In this document: positions 1 to 7,544 of the stretch, one piece after another | Position numbering within the stretch: the first letter of the stretch is position 1 | Layout: each line of letters opens with the position of its first letter | Origin: PHAA01 sp964584415 | GTDB lineage: Bacteria > Bacillota > Syntrophomonadia > Syntrophomonadales > Syntrophomonadaceae | Reading direction: 5' to 3' | Assembly: GCA_964584415.1 (NCBI GenBank) | Contig: CAZOZX010000028.1 | Span: forward strand, 1 to 22,104 | Length of the DNA stretch: 22,104 nucleotides | Made by a program: the position numbers and the translations under genes | The notes under the pieces: model-generated | Databases searched by the model: none | Told to the model about the DNA's origin: nothing | The model's input: the letters and a program-made list of their open reading frames with translations, nothing else

Positions 1-4
1 CACT

Positions 5-45
5 TAACCCCCGCCATTTCTTCCGATTTGGCGGGGGTTATTTGA
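5..45 (+). terminator. Perfect hairpin, probable end of an upstream gene
   Basis: An 11-bp perfect inverted repeat, TAACCCCCGCC (5-15) and GGCGGGGGTTA (30-40), encloses a 14-nt loop. Only a short T stretch follows, so it may terminate poorly alone. It sits just before a second hairpin, and the two may act in tandem at the end of a gene that lies outside the window. Confidence 0.6.
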
Positions 46-52
46 CAGTCTG

Positions 53-85
53 AGGGCTTCTCTAAGCAGAAGCCCTTTTTGTTGT
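53..85 (+). terminator. Rho-independent terminator
   Basis: A 9-bp perfect stem, AGGGCTTCT (53-61) and AGAAGCCCT (68-76), has a 6-nt loop and is followed by TTTTGTTGTT. This is a standard intrinsic terminator and probably closes an operon that begins upstream of the window. Confidence 0.8.
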
Positions 86-203
86 TCAGGGGATTAACCC
101 ATCTATGTGTGTAAACATTGGATGCACGAGTATTTAGAAATTTGATAGAATCTAGATGTATGACTTTTCCAAAGAACAGTCAGGATGAAAGGAGTGGATC
201 TTA

Positions 204-533
204 ATGAACGCCTATTTGTTGGCTGCATTGGCAATTATCATTACCATGTTAGTTTTTATCCTTCAAAACAATACCCAGGTTTCGGTACAGTTTTTATCAT
301 GGAAAACCGCCGACTTATCTCTGGCAGTAGTTGTAATAGTATCCGCATGCATCGGGGCTTTAATTACTTTCTTCCTGGATAGTTACCGAGCATTCAAGAC
401 CGGGCAGAAAATGCGCAAACTAATCAAAGAAAACCAAAAGTATGAACAGGAGCTCAACTTACTAAAAGGACAACAATTGGTTAAGCCCACCACCAAGCCT
501 GTTAATAATGGCGTCAGCAGTCCTGATCAATAG
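204..533 (+). CDS. LapA-domain (DUF1049) small membrane protein
   Basis: A 109-residue protein with two hydrophobic segments, about residues 4-20 and 39-59, then a charged, probably coiled-coil tail rich in Lys, Glu and Gln (about 65-95). The pattern of a first helix ending in LQNN, a short V-Q-F-L-S-W strand, and a second helix with a G-A-L turn is that of the LapA domain, known as lipopolysaccharide assembly protein A in Gram-negatives and widespread in Firmicutes with unknown role. The ATG at 204 follows GGAG (191-194) at 9 nt. It lies 13 nt upstream of dtd, so the two are probably co-transcribed. The family assignment is fairly sure; the function in this organism is not known. Confidence 0.8.
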   Translation: MNAYLLAALAIIITMLVFILQNNTQVSVQFLSWKTADLSLAVVVIVSACIGALITFFLDSYRAFKTGQKMRKLIKENQKYEQELNLLKGQQLVKPTTKPVNNGVSSPDQ

Positions 534-546
534 AGGGGTGTAAGGT

Positions 547-996
547 TTGCGAGCAGTCGTGCAGAGAAGTAAAGAGAGCCGCGTAATGATCGGCGGTCTG
601 GAAGTAGCGCGAATTAAAGCCGGCCTGATGGTGCTATTGGGAATTGGAAAAGGCGATCAACAAGCTGATGGACTATATCTGATGGATAAAATGATAAACC
701 TGCGTATATTTGAAGATGATGAAGGCAAAATGAATCGGTCTTTGTTGGAGGCTGGAGGCGAAATTCTCATGGTCAGTCAGTTTACCTTATACGGTGACGC
801 CAGAAAAGGCAGAAGACCCAGTTTCTCAGGTGCCGAAGAGCCTCATAAAGCAGAACCTTTGTTTGACTTTTGCATGGAATACTTGCGCAGCAAAGGGCTG
901 GAGGTGCAGACAGGAGTATTTGGTGCCGATATGCAGGTTTATATAGAGAATGAGGGGCCAGTGACTATTTTGCTGGATAGTCAAAAGACTTTTTAA
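547..996 (+). CDS. dtd: D-aminoacyl-tRNA deacylase
   Basis: Hydrolyses D-aminoacyl-tRNA (and glycyl-tRNA(Ala)) to recycle mischarged tRNA in the cytoplasm. The 149-residue length is typical. Both family hallmarks are present: the SQFTL motif (residues 77-81, with the following YGD) and the C-terminal GPVT motif (about 137-140), which builds the cross-subunit chiral-proofreading pocket of the dimer. The start is TTG at 547, behind a purine-rich GAGGGG stretch ending about 9 nt upstream; no nearby ATG would keep the conserved MRAVVQR N-terminus. A terminator follows about 15 nt after the stop, so this ends the short lapA-like/dtd unit. Confidence 0.96.
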   Translation: MRAVVQRSKESRVMIGGLEVARIKAGLMVLLGIGKGDQQADGLYLMDKMINLRIFEDDEGKMNRSLLEAGGEILMVSQFTLYGDARKGRRPSFSGAEEPHKAEPLFDFCMEYLRSKGLEVQTGVFGADMQVYIENEGPVTILLDSQKTF

Positions 997-1010
997 ATAA
1001 CATCACAGGG

Positions 1011-1045
1011 GCTCGTCCTGTTTAGGGCGAGCTTAAATATTTTTT
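1011..1045 (+). terminator. Rho-independent terminator after dtd
   Basis: An 8-bp stem, GCTCGTCC (1011-1018) and GGGCGAGC (1025-1032), contains one G-T wobble and a 6-nt loop, followed by TTAAATATTTTTT. It separates dtd from the next transcription unit, which has its own promoter. Confidence 0.75.
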
Positions 1046-1160
1046 GAGGGTTAAAGACCTAAATCTTTGGGCCTGGTATAAATCACCGGATTGTGGCAGC
1101 CGACGGTTCTGCAGGCTTTATTAATCCAATTGCTGGTGCAATTTTTTGTAGACATTGGTG

Positions 1161-1169
1161 TGGTATAAT
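1161..1169 (+). promoter_or_regulatory. Extended -10 promoter for the DHH-CBS-nucleotidyltransferase gene
   Basis: TGGTATAAT at 1161-1169 is a perfect TATAAT with an upstream TG dinucleotide, the extended -10 form that tolerates a poor -35; no good -35 is visible. Transcription would begin near 1176, leaving about 20 nt of leader before the SD GAGGAG (1185-1190) and the GTG at 1197. It therefore also argues against the in-frame TTG at 1155 as a start, because that codon would lie upstream of the transcript. Confidence 0.65.
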
Positions 1170-1196
1170 TCAAACACTATTATTGAGGAGACAAGC

Positions 1197-3833
1197 GTGG
1201 AAATTATTACTTCTCATAATGCCTTAGACTTTGATGGGCTGGCGAGTATGGTAGGAGCGAGCAAATTATATCCCAGTGCGATAATGGTACTGTCAGGTAC
1301 CTTACCTGGCAAGCTTAAACAGTTTATGGCCCTTTATAAGGATACTCTGAACATAAGAACACCTCGTGAGATAAACTTGCGGGAGATATCTAGGGTAATA
1401 ATCGTAGATACCGCTAGTCCCAAAAGATTGGCCCAGCTCCGATTTTTAAGCCAAAACCATGCCATAGAATTTCATATCTACGATCACCACCCGCCGCTGA
1501 AAGGCGATTTGGTAGGGAGTATTAATGAACGCCATTTAATTGGGGCTACAACCACTATAATGGTAGAAAAGATTATCGAACAAGGTATTGCCCTTACTCC
1601 GTTCGAAGCGACAATTCTGGCCATGGGCATTTACGAAGACACTGGCAGTTTGCTATTCCCCGGCACAGATGCACGGGACGCACGGGCAGTAGCCTATCTG
1701 TTGGAAAGGAGGGCCAATCTTAAAATTGTGGCCAGCTTTATGGAAGCACCTATTTCAGGGGAGCAGCGCAAAATATTGCAAAGCTTAATTGAGAATACTG
1801 AGCATCATCGCATTGATAATATGGATATAATCATCTCGATTTACGAAGGAAATGTCTTCATTCCAGGCCTTGACTTACTTGCACACCGGGTATATAAAAT
1901 GGAGGAATGCGATGTTGTATTTATTATTGCTTTGATGCAGGGCAAGGTAAATGTTATCGGGAGAAGCGGAACCAGTAATCTAAAAGTCAATGAAGTACTC
2001 CAATCCTTTGGAGGGAATGGGCACGAACGGGCAGCATCAGCAATAATCCGAAATAAAAGCTGCCGGGAAGTGGCCGATTTGATACTAAAGGATATTGTCT
2101 CTAAAATAAATCCGCCGATTGTAGCCAGAGATATTATGTCGACCCCGGTTAAGACTATCGACCTACATCGTACCATGGAAGAGGCTGGCCGAATACTGCT
2201 CCGCTATGGCCATACTGGCATGCCGGTAGTGGACGGAGATAAAATAGTAGGTATTATCTCCCGAAGAGATGCGGATAAGGCTGTTTTGCATGATTTGGGG
2301 CATGCGCCGGTAAAGGGATTTATGACATCCAAGGTGATAACGGTATCACCAGATACCCCGGTTAATGAAATCCAAAAGATGGTGGTAGAATTTGACGTGG
2401 GCCGGCTGCCGGTAGTAGATCGGGGACGTCTGGTGGGCATAGTTTCGCGAACAGATATCCTGCGAATTCTGCACGGAGAAGATTACCCAGAGGATCATGC
2501 TATCCTCTACTCCCAAAATGAAACAAGTGTAGAGAACTTCCGAATCCTAATGCAAGACAAACTGCCAGCTGATATTTATAGAATTCTCGAGGTGGCAGGC
2601 CAGACAGCCCAGGAGCTTGGCTTTACCGTGTATTGCGTCGGAGGATTTGTGCGCGATTTGCTTTTAGATGTCCCTAATTTCGATGTCGATTTGGTAGTTG
2701 AGGGGGATGGCAGGGTACTCGCTAAAAACCTATCCAGTAAATTAGGAGGCAGGGTGCGGACCTATGATCGTTTTGCTACGGCTACGGTAATTATCGATGA
2801 GTCCACCAAAATAGATGTAGCAACAGCCAGGACCGAATATTATGAATTCCCGGCCGCATTACCGATAGTTGAGAGATCATCTATAAAGGAGGATATGTAT
2901 CGCCGCGATTTTACCATGAACACGCTGGCTATATGTTTAAATCCGGGCAAGTTTGGAGATTTGATTGATTATTTTGGCGGCCGTAAGGATATTCAGAATG
3001 GTTTGATCCGCATACTTTATAATTTGAGTTTTGTCGAAGATCCTACCCGTATTCTCCGCGCCATCCGCTTCGAACAAAGATACCGATTTACTATTGAAGC
3101 CGATACCTTGCGCTTGGCAGGTGACGCTATCAAAAGACGGATGTTGGGTAAGTTATCATATAAGCGGATAATACGGGAGTTAATCTTAATCTTAAATGAA
3201 AAGGATCCCATTCCGGCATTAATAAGAATGACGGAGTCAGGGGTGTGGGAATACATACTACCCGAGGTCAGGTTGGAAGACTTAACTGCGATCCTTAAAC
3301 GGGTTCCGGCAGTAGTAGGTTGGTGGGAGGACCAATATTATGGTCACGAGATAAAACCCTGGCTGATTTATTTGGTGGTAATATTTTCGCAGTTAAGACC
3401 TGACCAGGTAAGCGAGGTGCTTTATCGGTTCCCACTGGGAAAACATGCTCAACATACTATTCTGGAATCAGCCCAGATTCCAGAATTGCTGCAAACAATA
3501 AACCAAAATCCGGATCTGAAACCCAGTCAGTTAAACTTTATCCTGGCTCATTTGGGATTAGAAAATATAATATATTTATTGTTGTTGATCACAACAGAGA
3601 ACGTTTGGGAGAGAGTTGTACATTATTTTGACCTAAAAGAAAAGATCAACGTAGAGATTAACGGCAATGTCCTTAAAGCAATGGGTTTACAGCCAGGCCC
3701 GCTTTTCAAAATAATATTGGATGAGCTATATAAATGTAAATTTGACGGGATGGCCACCACCCGTCAAGATGAGGTAAACCTTGTCAAGCAGTGGATTACA
3801 GAGGGGAGATTTGCGGATGCAATGGTTGACTGA
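1197..3833 (+). CDS. DHH-CBS-polyA polymerase fusion, CCA- or A-adding tRNA nucleotidyltransferase
   Basis: An 878-residue multidomain protein. Residues 1-150 are a DHH phosphoesterase domain: HNALDFDG at the start, D71 in IIVDT, D96-H97-H98, and GIYEDTG (144-150). About 215-300 is DHHA1, with the GGNGH motif at 272-276. Two CBS domains follow (about 310-365 and 373-428). From about 455 there is a class II tRNA nucleotidyltransferase head: VGGFVRDLLL, catalytic D496 and D498, RRDFT (569-573), then EDPTRILRAIRF (614-625) and a helical tRNA-binding tail. It should add all or part of the tRNA 3' CCA end in the cytoplasm. Long forms with these extra domains are known in Aquifex and deep Clostridia, where some add only A; motifs alone do not decide which. 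The start is GTG at 1197 behind GAGGAG at 6 nt. The 3' end overlaps the next gene by 17 nt. Confidence 0.92.
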   Translation: MEIITSHNALDFDGLASMVGASKLYPSAIMVLSGTLPGKLKQFMALYKDTLNIRTPREINLREISRVIIVDTASPKRLAQLRFLSQNHAIEFHIYDHHPPLKGDLVGSINERHLIGATTTIMVEKIIEQGIALTPFEATILAMGIYEDTGSLLFPGTDARDARAVAYLLERRANLKIVASFMEAPISGEQRKILQSLIENTEHHRIDNMDIIISIYEGNVFIPGLDLLAHRVYKMEECDVVFIIALMQGKVNVIGRSGTSNLKVNEVLQSFGGNGHERAASAIIRNKSCREVADLILKDIVSKINPPIVARDIMSTPVKTIDLHRTMEEAGRILLRYGHTGMPVVDGDKIVGIISRRDADKAVLHDLGHAPVKGFMTSKVITVSPDTPVNEIQKMVVEFDVGRLPVVDRGRLVGIVSRTDILRILHGEDYPEDHAILYSQNETSVENFRILMQDKLPADIYRILEVAGQTAQELGFTVYCVGGFVRDLLLDVPNFDVDLVVEGDGRVLAKNLSSKLGGRVRTYDRFATATVIIDESTKIDVATARTEYYEFPAALPIVERSSIKEDMYRRDFTMNTLAICLNPGKFGDLIDYFGGRKDIQNGLIRILYNLSFVEDPTRILRAIRFEQRYRFTIEADTLRLAGDAIKRRMLGKLSYKRIIRELILILNEKDPIPALIRMTESGVWEYILPEVRLEDLTAILKRVPAVVGWWEDQYYGHEIKPWLIYLVVIFSQLRPDQVSEVLYRFPLGKHAQHTILESAQIPELLQTINQNPDLKPSQLNFILAHLGLENIIYLLLLITTENVWERVVHYFDLKEKINVEINGNVLKAMGLQPGPLFKIILDELYKCKFDGMATTRQDEVNLVKQWITEGRFADAMVD

Positions 3834-4440
3834 TACCTTAATATGGTTACCGGCCATATTAATTGGCTTAACATTTCACGAATTCGCTCATGGTTGGGTT
3901 GCGAACAGCCTGGGTGATTCAACTCCGGCACAGCAAGGACGTTTAACCCTAAATCCCTTGCCTCATATCGATTGGCTGGGTTTTATCATGTTAATATTTT
4001 TCAAGTTTGGCTGGGCTAAGCCTGTCCAGGTAAATCCACGCAACTTTCATAATATCAGCATGAAAACAGGCATGATGCTGGTGTCATTAGCGGGTCCAGC
4101 GATGAACCTTTTTCTGGCCTTAATAAGTATGGTTGCCATAAAAGTATTGATCCCCTTGCAAAACACCGCTTGGGTGGCTGTTTTAGCTCCGCTGCTGGTA
4201 CCCTTGGTTTATATAAATTTAATCTTAGCAGCATTTAACTTAATACCCTTACCGCCTTTGGATGGTTCAAAAATACTGGCTGGTTTGCTGCCCGATTCAG
4301 GGGCTAAAGTGCTATATTCATTGGAACCTTATGGACCTTTAATTTTGTTGTTACTGATAGCTACAAATTTGGTTGGCAAATTGCTGGGGCCGATAGTATC
4401 AGGCTTGTATGGTGTCCTTAATACCTTGGTGGCATTGTAG
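3817..4440 (+). CDS. Site-2 protease-like M50 membrane metallopeptidase
   Basis: A 207-residue integral membrane protein of the short rhomboid-like M50 group that cleaves substrates within the membrane. The zinc site is intact: HEFAH at residues 21-25 in the first membrane segment, and the distal aspartate D149 in NLIPLPPLDG (141-150). The NPLPHID loop (46-52) is also typical. About four to five hydrophobic segments are visible. The start is ATG at 3817, 8 nt after GGGGAG (3803-3808); an in-frame TTG at 3811 is too close to that SD. It overlaps the previous gene by 17 nt, so the two are probably translationally coupled. In many Clostridia this gene sits next to trpS and scpA; here scpA follows directly and trpS is elsewhere. 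The substrate is unknown. Confidence 0.93.
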   Translation: MQWLTDTLIWLPAILIGLTFHEFAHGWVANSLGDSTPAQQGRLTLNPLPHIDWLGFIMLIFFKFGWAKPVQVNPRNFHNISMKTGMMLVSLAGPAMNLFLALISMVAIKVLIPLQNTAWVAVLAPLLVPLVYINLILAAFNLIPLPPLDGSKILAGLLPDSGAKVLYSLEPYGPLILLLLIATNLVGKLLGPIVSGLYGVLNTLVAL

Positions 4441-4496
4441 CGGAAACAATGCTTTTTAACGATTTAATGTTTGTATATCGCCAATAGGAGAAGAGA

Positions 4497-5228
4497 ATGA
4501 GTTATCTGGTTGACCTGGATAAGTTTTATGGACCGTTGGATCTATTGTTATATCTACTGGAAAGGGAAGAAATAGATATTTATGACATCCCAGTAGCCCG
4601 GATTACTGATCAATACGTAGCTTATATTGACTCAGTCGGCTATTCCGATTTGGATAACATAGGTGATTTCTTGTCTATGGCGTCATATCTGCTAAAATTA
4701 AAATCCAGGATGCTGCTTCCAGCCTATATTTCCGATGAGGAAAGTGTCAGTGAAGGTGAAGATCCACGTGAAGAGCTGGTTAACAGGATCCTCGAATACA
4801 AGCAGTACAAACAATTAGGCGACTATCTGGCTGACCGTTATAATGAAGGGCAGAAAGTGTTTTTTCGCTATGGACAGTTTGAAGTCGAGTCTTTGGATTC
4901 AGAAGTATCTTCAAGCATCAAAGCATTAGTGCGTGCCTGGGAGGGTATCTTAAACAGAAACCAGGCTGAAGTTGAATTTGATTTACCTCAGGGTGCAGAT
5001 ATTGCTGAAAAAATGGATTCGATAATGAACCGGTTACCGACCAACGGAATTTCGATCTCGTTTGAAGATATATACAGTACAAATACCTCACGTAGGGAAA
5101 CACTGGTTTATTTCCTCGCTTTATTGGAACTGATTCGATTACAGAAGGTCGAGGCATTACAGGAAACCCACTTTGGGGCAATAAAACTAACTATTCGGGT
5201 GGCGATCGACAATGTTAATGAGGGCTGA
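4497..5228 (+). CDS. scpA: Segregation and condensation protein A
   Basis: The kleisin subunit of the bacterial SMC condensin complex, bridging the SMC heads and binding ScpB. The 243-residue length is usual. The N-terminus carries the family signature FYGPLDLLLYLLEREEIDIYDI (about residues 10-31), followed by the helix with SYLLKLKSRMLLP (about 63-75). The C-terminal winged helix (about 170-243) contains the LVYFLALLELIRLQKV segment typical of ScpA. The ATG at 4497 follows ATAGGAG (4484-4490) at 6 nt. It overlaps scpB by 17 nt, the usual arrangement. No smc gene is in the window. Confidence 0.97.
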   Translation: MSYLVDLDKFYGPLDLLLYLLEREEIDIYDIPVARITDQYVAYIDSVGYSDLDNIGDFLSMASYLLKLKSRMLLPAYISDEESVSEGEDPREELVNRILEYKQYKQLGDYLADRYNEGQKVFFRYGQFEVESLDSEVSSSIKALVRAWEGILNRNQAEVEFDLPQGADIAEKMDSIMNRLPTNGISISFEDIYSTNTSRRETLVYFLALLELIRLQKVEALQETHFGAIKLTIRVAIDNVNEG

Positions 5229-5739
5229 GATTAAAGCCTCAATTGAGGCTTTACTATTTGCCAGCGGTGAAAGAATGAGTGAACAAGAATTAATGGAAAT
5301 CCTTCAGCTGGGGGATGCTGATCTTAATGAGATCATGCATGAGATGGTGAACGATTACAACCAAGCTGACCGAGGTATCCAAATTTTAAACCTCGATGGC
5401 GGGTATATAATGGCTACCAAACAAGAACATGCGGGGGTAATCAGCCATATGATCAAGCCCACCAGCCGCCGGTTATCACCGGCAGCTTTAGAAACCCTGG
5501 CCATAATTGCCTATCGGCAGCCGGTAAGCAAGACTGAGATTGAACAGATTCGCGGAGTCAAAACAGATCGTGTCATAGCTGGACTGACCGAAAAGGGTTT
5601 AATAAAGGAACTAGGCCGGAAAGCGGTGCCAGGAAAACCAGTCTTATATGGTACGACCCATGAGTTTCTGAAGGTATTTTCCCTGTCCACTCTCGATGAA
5701 TTACCGAGGTTAGAGAATGAGGAGGAGAACCTGGATTGA
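5212..5739 (+). CDS. scpB: Segregation and condensation protein B
   Basis: Accessory subunit of the SMC-ScpAB condensin, made of two winged-helix domains and acting as a dimer on ScpA. At 175 residues it has normal length. The clearest signature is the second winged helix: LSPAALETLAIIAYRQPVSK (about 85-104) and the following E-I-E-Q-I-R-G-V. The start is probably ATG 5212, 9 nt after GGGTGG (5197-5202); an ATG two codons later (5218) is possible. Its stop overlaps the TTG start of the next gene (TTGA), suggesting coupling. Confidence 0.96.
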   Translation: MLMRAEIKASIEALLFASGERMSEQELMEILQLGDADLNEIMHEMVNDYNQADRGIQILNLDGGYIMATKQEHAGVISHMIKPTSRRLSPAALETLAIIAYRQPVSKTEIEQIRGVKTDRVIAGLTEKGLIKELGRKAVPGKPVLYGTTHEFLKVFSLSTLDELPRLENEEENLD

Positions 5740-6293
5740 CAGAAAAGTCGATTGAAGAACAAGTTAAAATAAAAGCTCAGCAAAATCGTAAACTAGCCAA
5801 ATATATGAGCAGCGTAGAGGAATTGGTAGAAGAACAGATACGTAAGGCACGCGAGCGGGGTGAGTTTGATAACCTGGCTGGAGCAGGTAAACCACTAGAC
5901 CTGTCTGAGAATCCTTTTGAACCCGCGGAACTGCGGATGGTAAACCGGATTTTGAAGAACAACGACTTCACTCCTTTTTGGATCCAATTGGGCAAAGATA
6001 TTGATACTGCCACTGAAAGGATTTGGCATGAAGTTGAGGAATTTAAGAAGTACAGCATTACATTTACCAGTGAAAAACATAGTTCCTTAATGACCCAGAG
6101 ATTTGGCAAAAAGAAATCGGTATTCTATCTAGAAAAGAGGAAGCAGCTGGAAAAACTCAAAAAGGATATATTGAACTACAACCTGCATTGCCCCACCTTC
6201 AGACTGGGCCGAGCCAATATCGAAGTGGACGATGAGATGCTTAAAGTTATCACCTGTATCGAGAAAGCTATTGAAGAAGCCCAGACTCAATAA
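5736..6293 (+). CDS. DUF1992 (DnaJ-homologue subfamily C member 28 conserved domain) protein
   Basis: A 185-residue soluble protein. About residues 28-100 match the DUF1992 domain: IRKARERGEFDNLAGAGKPL, then an LRMVNRILKNN stretch and FTPFWIQLGKDI. The rest is charged and helical. The domain is found in bacteria and in eukaryotic DNAJC28, without a J domain here, and its biochemical role is not established. The start is TTG at 5736, overlapping the scpB stop as TTGA, with a strong GGAGGAG SD (5721-5727) at 8 nt; no ATG upstream of residue 24 is available. Its position between scpB and the ytfI/ytfJ pair suggests co-transcription, but no function follows from that. Confidence 0.85.
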   Translation: MTEKSIEEQVKIKAQQNRKLAKYMSSVEELVEEQIRKARERGEFDNLAGAGKPLDLSENPFEPAELRMVNRILKNNDFTPFWIQLGKDIDTATERIWHEVEEFKKYSITFTSEKHSSLMTQRFGKKKSVFYLEKRKQLEKLKKDILNYNLHCPTFRLGRANIEVDDEMLKVITCIEKAIEEAQTQ

Positions 6294-6347
6294 CAGCGCA
6301 TAAGCTATCCCGGGGTGGGAATGATATGGAAAAACGGGAGAAGTTAA

Positions 6348-7007
6348 GTGATCTGGTTAATCGGGGCAATTATTCTCGTGATACCCATATCATTCATATT
6401 TTTGTGGATCAAAGCGGATGTTAATGTTATTGTGCGCAATGATTCTGATTTTCAGGGTGTGGACCTAAAAATAAGTTCCCGATTCTATAAACTGGATCGA
6501 TCCTTCGATTGTACCGATCCGCACTTAAACTTGTTCGAGATGATTTTGTTCTTTGCTTTTCAAGAAAGGCAACGCTATACTTCAATGGTAAAAGCAAGCC
6601 AAGAAGACCCATCACTACCCAAACCTACTTTCCTGCCCAAAATAGTTGGCTCTCTGCTTCAAAACAGCCAAATTTTCACTCTACTCAGTTTCACCGTGAT
6701 CGAAAAAATGGAATGGTTCAGTGTCATTGGTGGTCAAGATCCATGTGACGCAGCAATAAAGTCCGGGATTACATGGGGAATCAAAGGATCTCTGTTGGGA
6801 TGGCTTAGTGTTCATTGCAAAATAGATTATTTAAAAGCATATGTTCAGCCCAATTTCGCCAATCCTGAATACACAAGCAACTTTAGATGCATATTAAAAA
6901 TGAGATTAGTGCACATTATAATCATTGAACTCTTTGTAATAGTATTGAAAGTCAGGTGGTGGATAGATGGATTTAGAGCAGCAAACCCAGCCCAATCATC
7001 CTATTGA
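6348..7007 (+). CDS. ytfI: DUF2953 (YtfI-like) membrane-anchored protein
   Basis: A 219-residue protein with an N-terminal hydrophobic segment (about 2-22) and a second near the C-terminus (about 188-202). The middle carries DUF2953 features: IEKMEWFSVIGGQDPCDAA, then a GITWGIKGSLLGWL stretch and a basic V-R-W-W-I near the end. In Bacillus subtilis ytfI precedes ytfJ, as here. It is presumed to be a sporulation-related membrane protein of unknown function. The start is GTG 6348, 7 nt after CGGGAG (6335-6340). Its last 41 nt overlap gerW in another frame, which is long for a coding overlap. Confidence 0.82.
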   Translation: MIWLIGAIILVIPISFIFLWIKADVNVIVRNDSDFQGVDLKISSRFYKLDRSFDCTDPHLNLFEMILFFAFQERQRYTSMVKASQEDPSLPKPTFLPKIVGSLLQNSQIFTLLSFTVIEKMEWFSVIGGQDPCDAAIKSGITWGIKGSLLGWLSVHCKIDYLKAYVQPNFANPEYTSNFRCILKMRLVHIIIIELFVIVLKVRWWIDGFRAANPAQSSY

Positions 7008-7392
7008 GTCTTTAATGAAGACCGCCATGCAGAGTATCAAGGAAATGGTAGACGTAAATACTGTAGTTGGTGATGCAGTTGAAACCAATGATGGCAGCGT
7101 AATTATTCCCATTTCACAGGTGGCTTGCGGATTTGCAGCTGGTGGTGGTGAATATGAGGCTAGCTATTCTTCTGGTAATCCCGAAGAACTGCCTTTTGCT
7201 GGGGGCAGCGGCGCTGGGGTGTCAGTTAAGCCAATCGGATTTTTAGTGGTAAGAGCTAATGACGTTCGCTTGATTTCCGTGGCGGGAAATCCCTTAGCAG
7301 AAAGAGTTGTTGACGTTGCTCCTCAGATTATTGATAAGATAGAAAGCATAATGGAGAGAAGAGAGCGCAGTAAAAGCGATAGTTTTCAGTAG
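6967..7392 (+). CDS. gerW: Spore protein GerW/YtfJ
   Basis: A 141-residue protein of the GerW (YtfJ) family, which in Bacillus subtilis is made in the forespore and is needed for normal function of the cortex-lytic enzyme SleB during germination. The family core is clear: VVGDAVETNDGSVIIPISQV (about 38-57), the Gly-rich GFAAGGGEYE (about 60-69), and a second Gly-rich stretch AGGSGAGVSVKPIGFLV (about 82-98). The C-terminus is a charged helix. The ATG at 6967 follows AGGTGG (6954-6959) at 7 nt and lies inside the end of the DUF2953 gene. The spmAB genes follow after a gap with a hairpin. Confidence 0.94.
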   Translation: MDLEQQTQPNHPIESLMKTAMQSIKEMVDVNTVVGDAVETNDGSVIIPISQVACGFAAGGGEYEASYSSGNPEELPFAGGSGAGVSVKPIGFLVVRANDVRLISVAGNPLAERVVDVAPQIIDKIESIMERRERSKSDSFQ

Positions 7393-7450
7393 CCCGTAAG
7401 TTACAGCATAAAAAATTTTATAACAACCAAATTCCACGATAAACCTTAGC

Positions 7451-7480
7451 AGTCCGGCAATAGCCGGGCTGTTCTATTTG
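7451..7480 (+). terminator. Hairpin after gerW, possible weak terminator
   Basis: AGTCCGGC (7451-7458) pairs with GCCGGGCT (7463-7470) around a 4-nt AATA loop; one pair is T-G. The following GTTCTATTTG is only moderately T-rich, so termination would be partial. It overlaps the proposed sigma-E -35 region for spmA. Confidence 0.45.
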
Positions 7481-7500
7481 CCTCCTCTTTAACATACCCT
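7472..7500 (+). promoter_or_regulatory. Candidate sigma-E promoter for spmAB
   Basis: TTCTATT (7472-7478) and CATACCCT (7493-7500) are separated by exactly 14 nt. This fits the Bacillus sigma-E pattern (-35 like GHATATT, 14-nt spacer, -10 like CATACAHT), with two mismatches in the -35 and one in the -10. Known biology supports it: spmA and spmB are mother-cell sigma-E genes in Bacillus subtilis. The predicted start of transcription lies near 7507, with about 38 nt of leader. It is a pattern match by eye only. Confidence 0.45.
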
Positions 7501-7544
7501 TCTAAAAGAGTTCGGTTTTAGGACAAGGGTGGAGGGGCTTTGCT

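Noticed and set aside
118..151. Promoter before the LapA-domain gene (TTGGAT and TAGAAT)
   Set aside because: The spacer is 22 nt, too long for sigma-A; no better pair was seen.
1155..1196. In-frame TTG extension of the DHH-CBS-nucleotidyltransferase
   Set aside because: It lies upstream of the TATAAT and has no SD, while GTG 1197 has GAGGAG at 6 nt and begins the conserved DHH domain.
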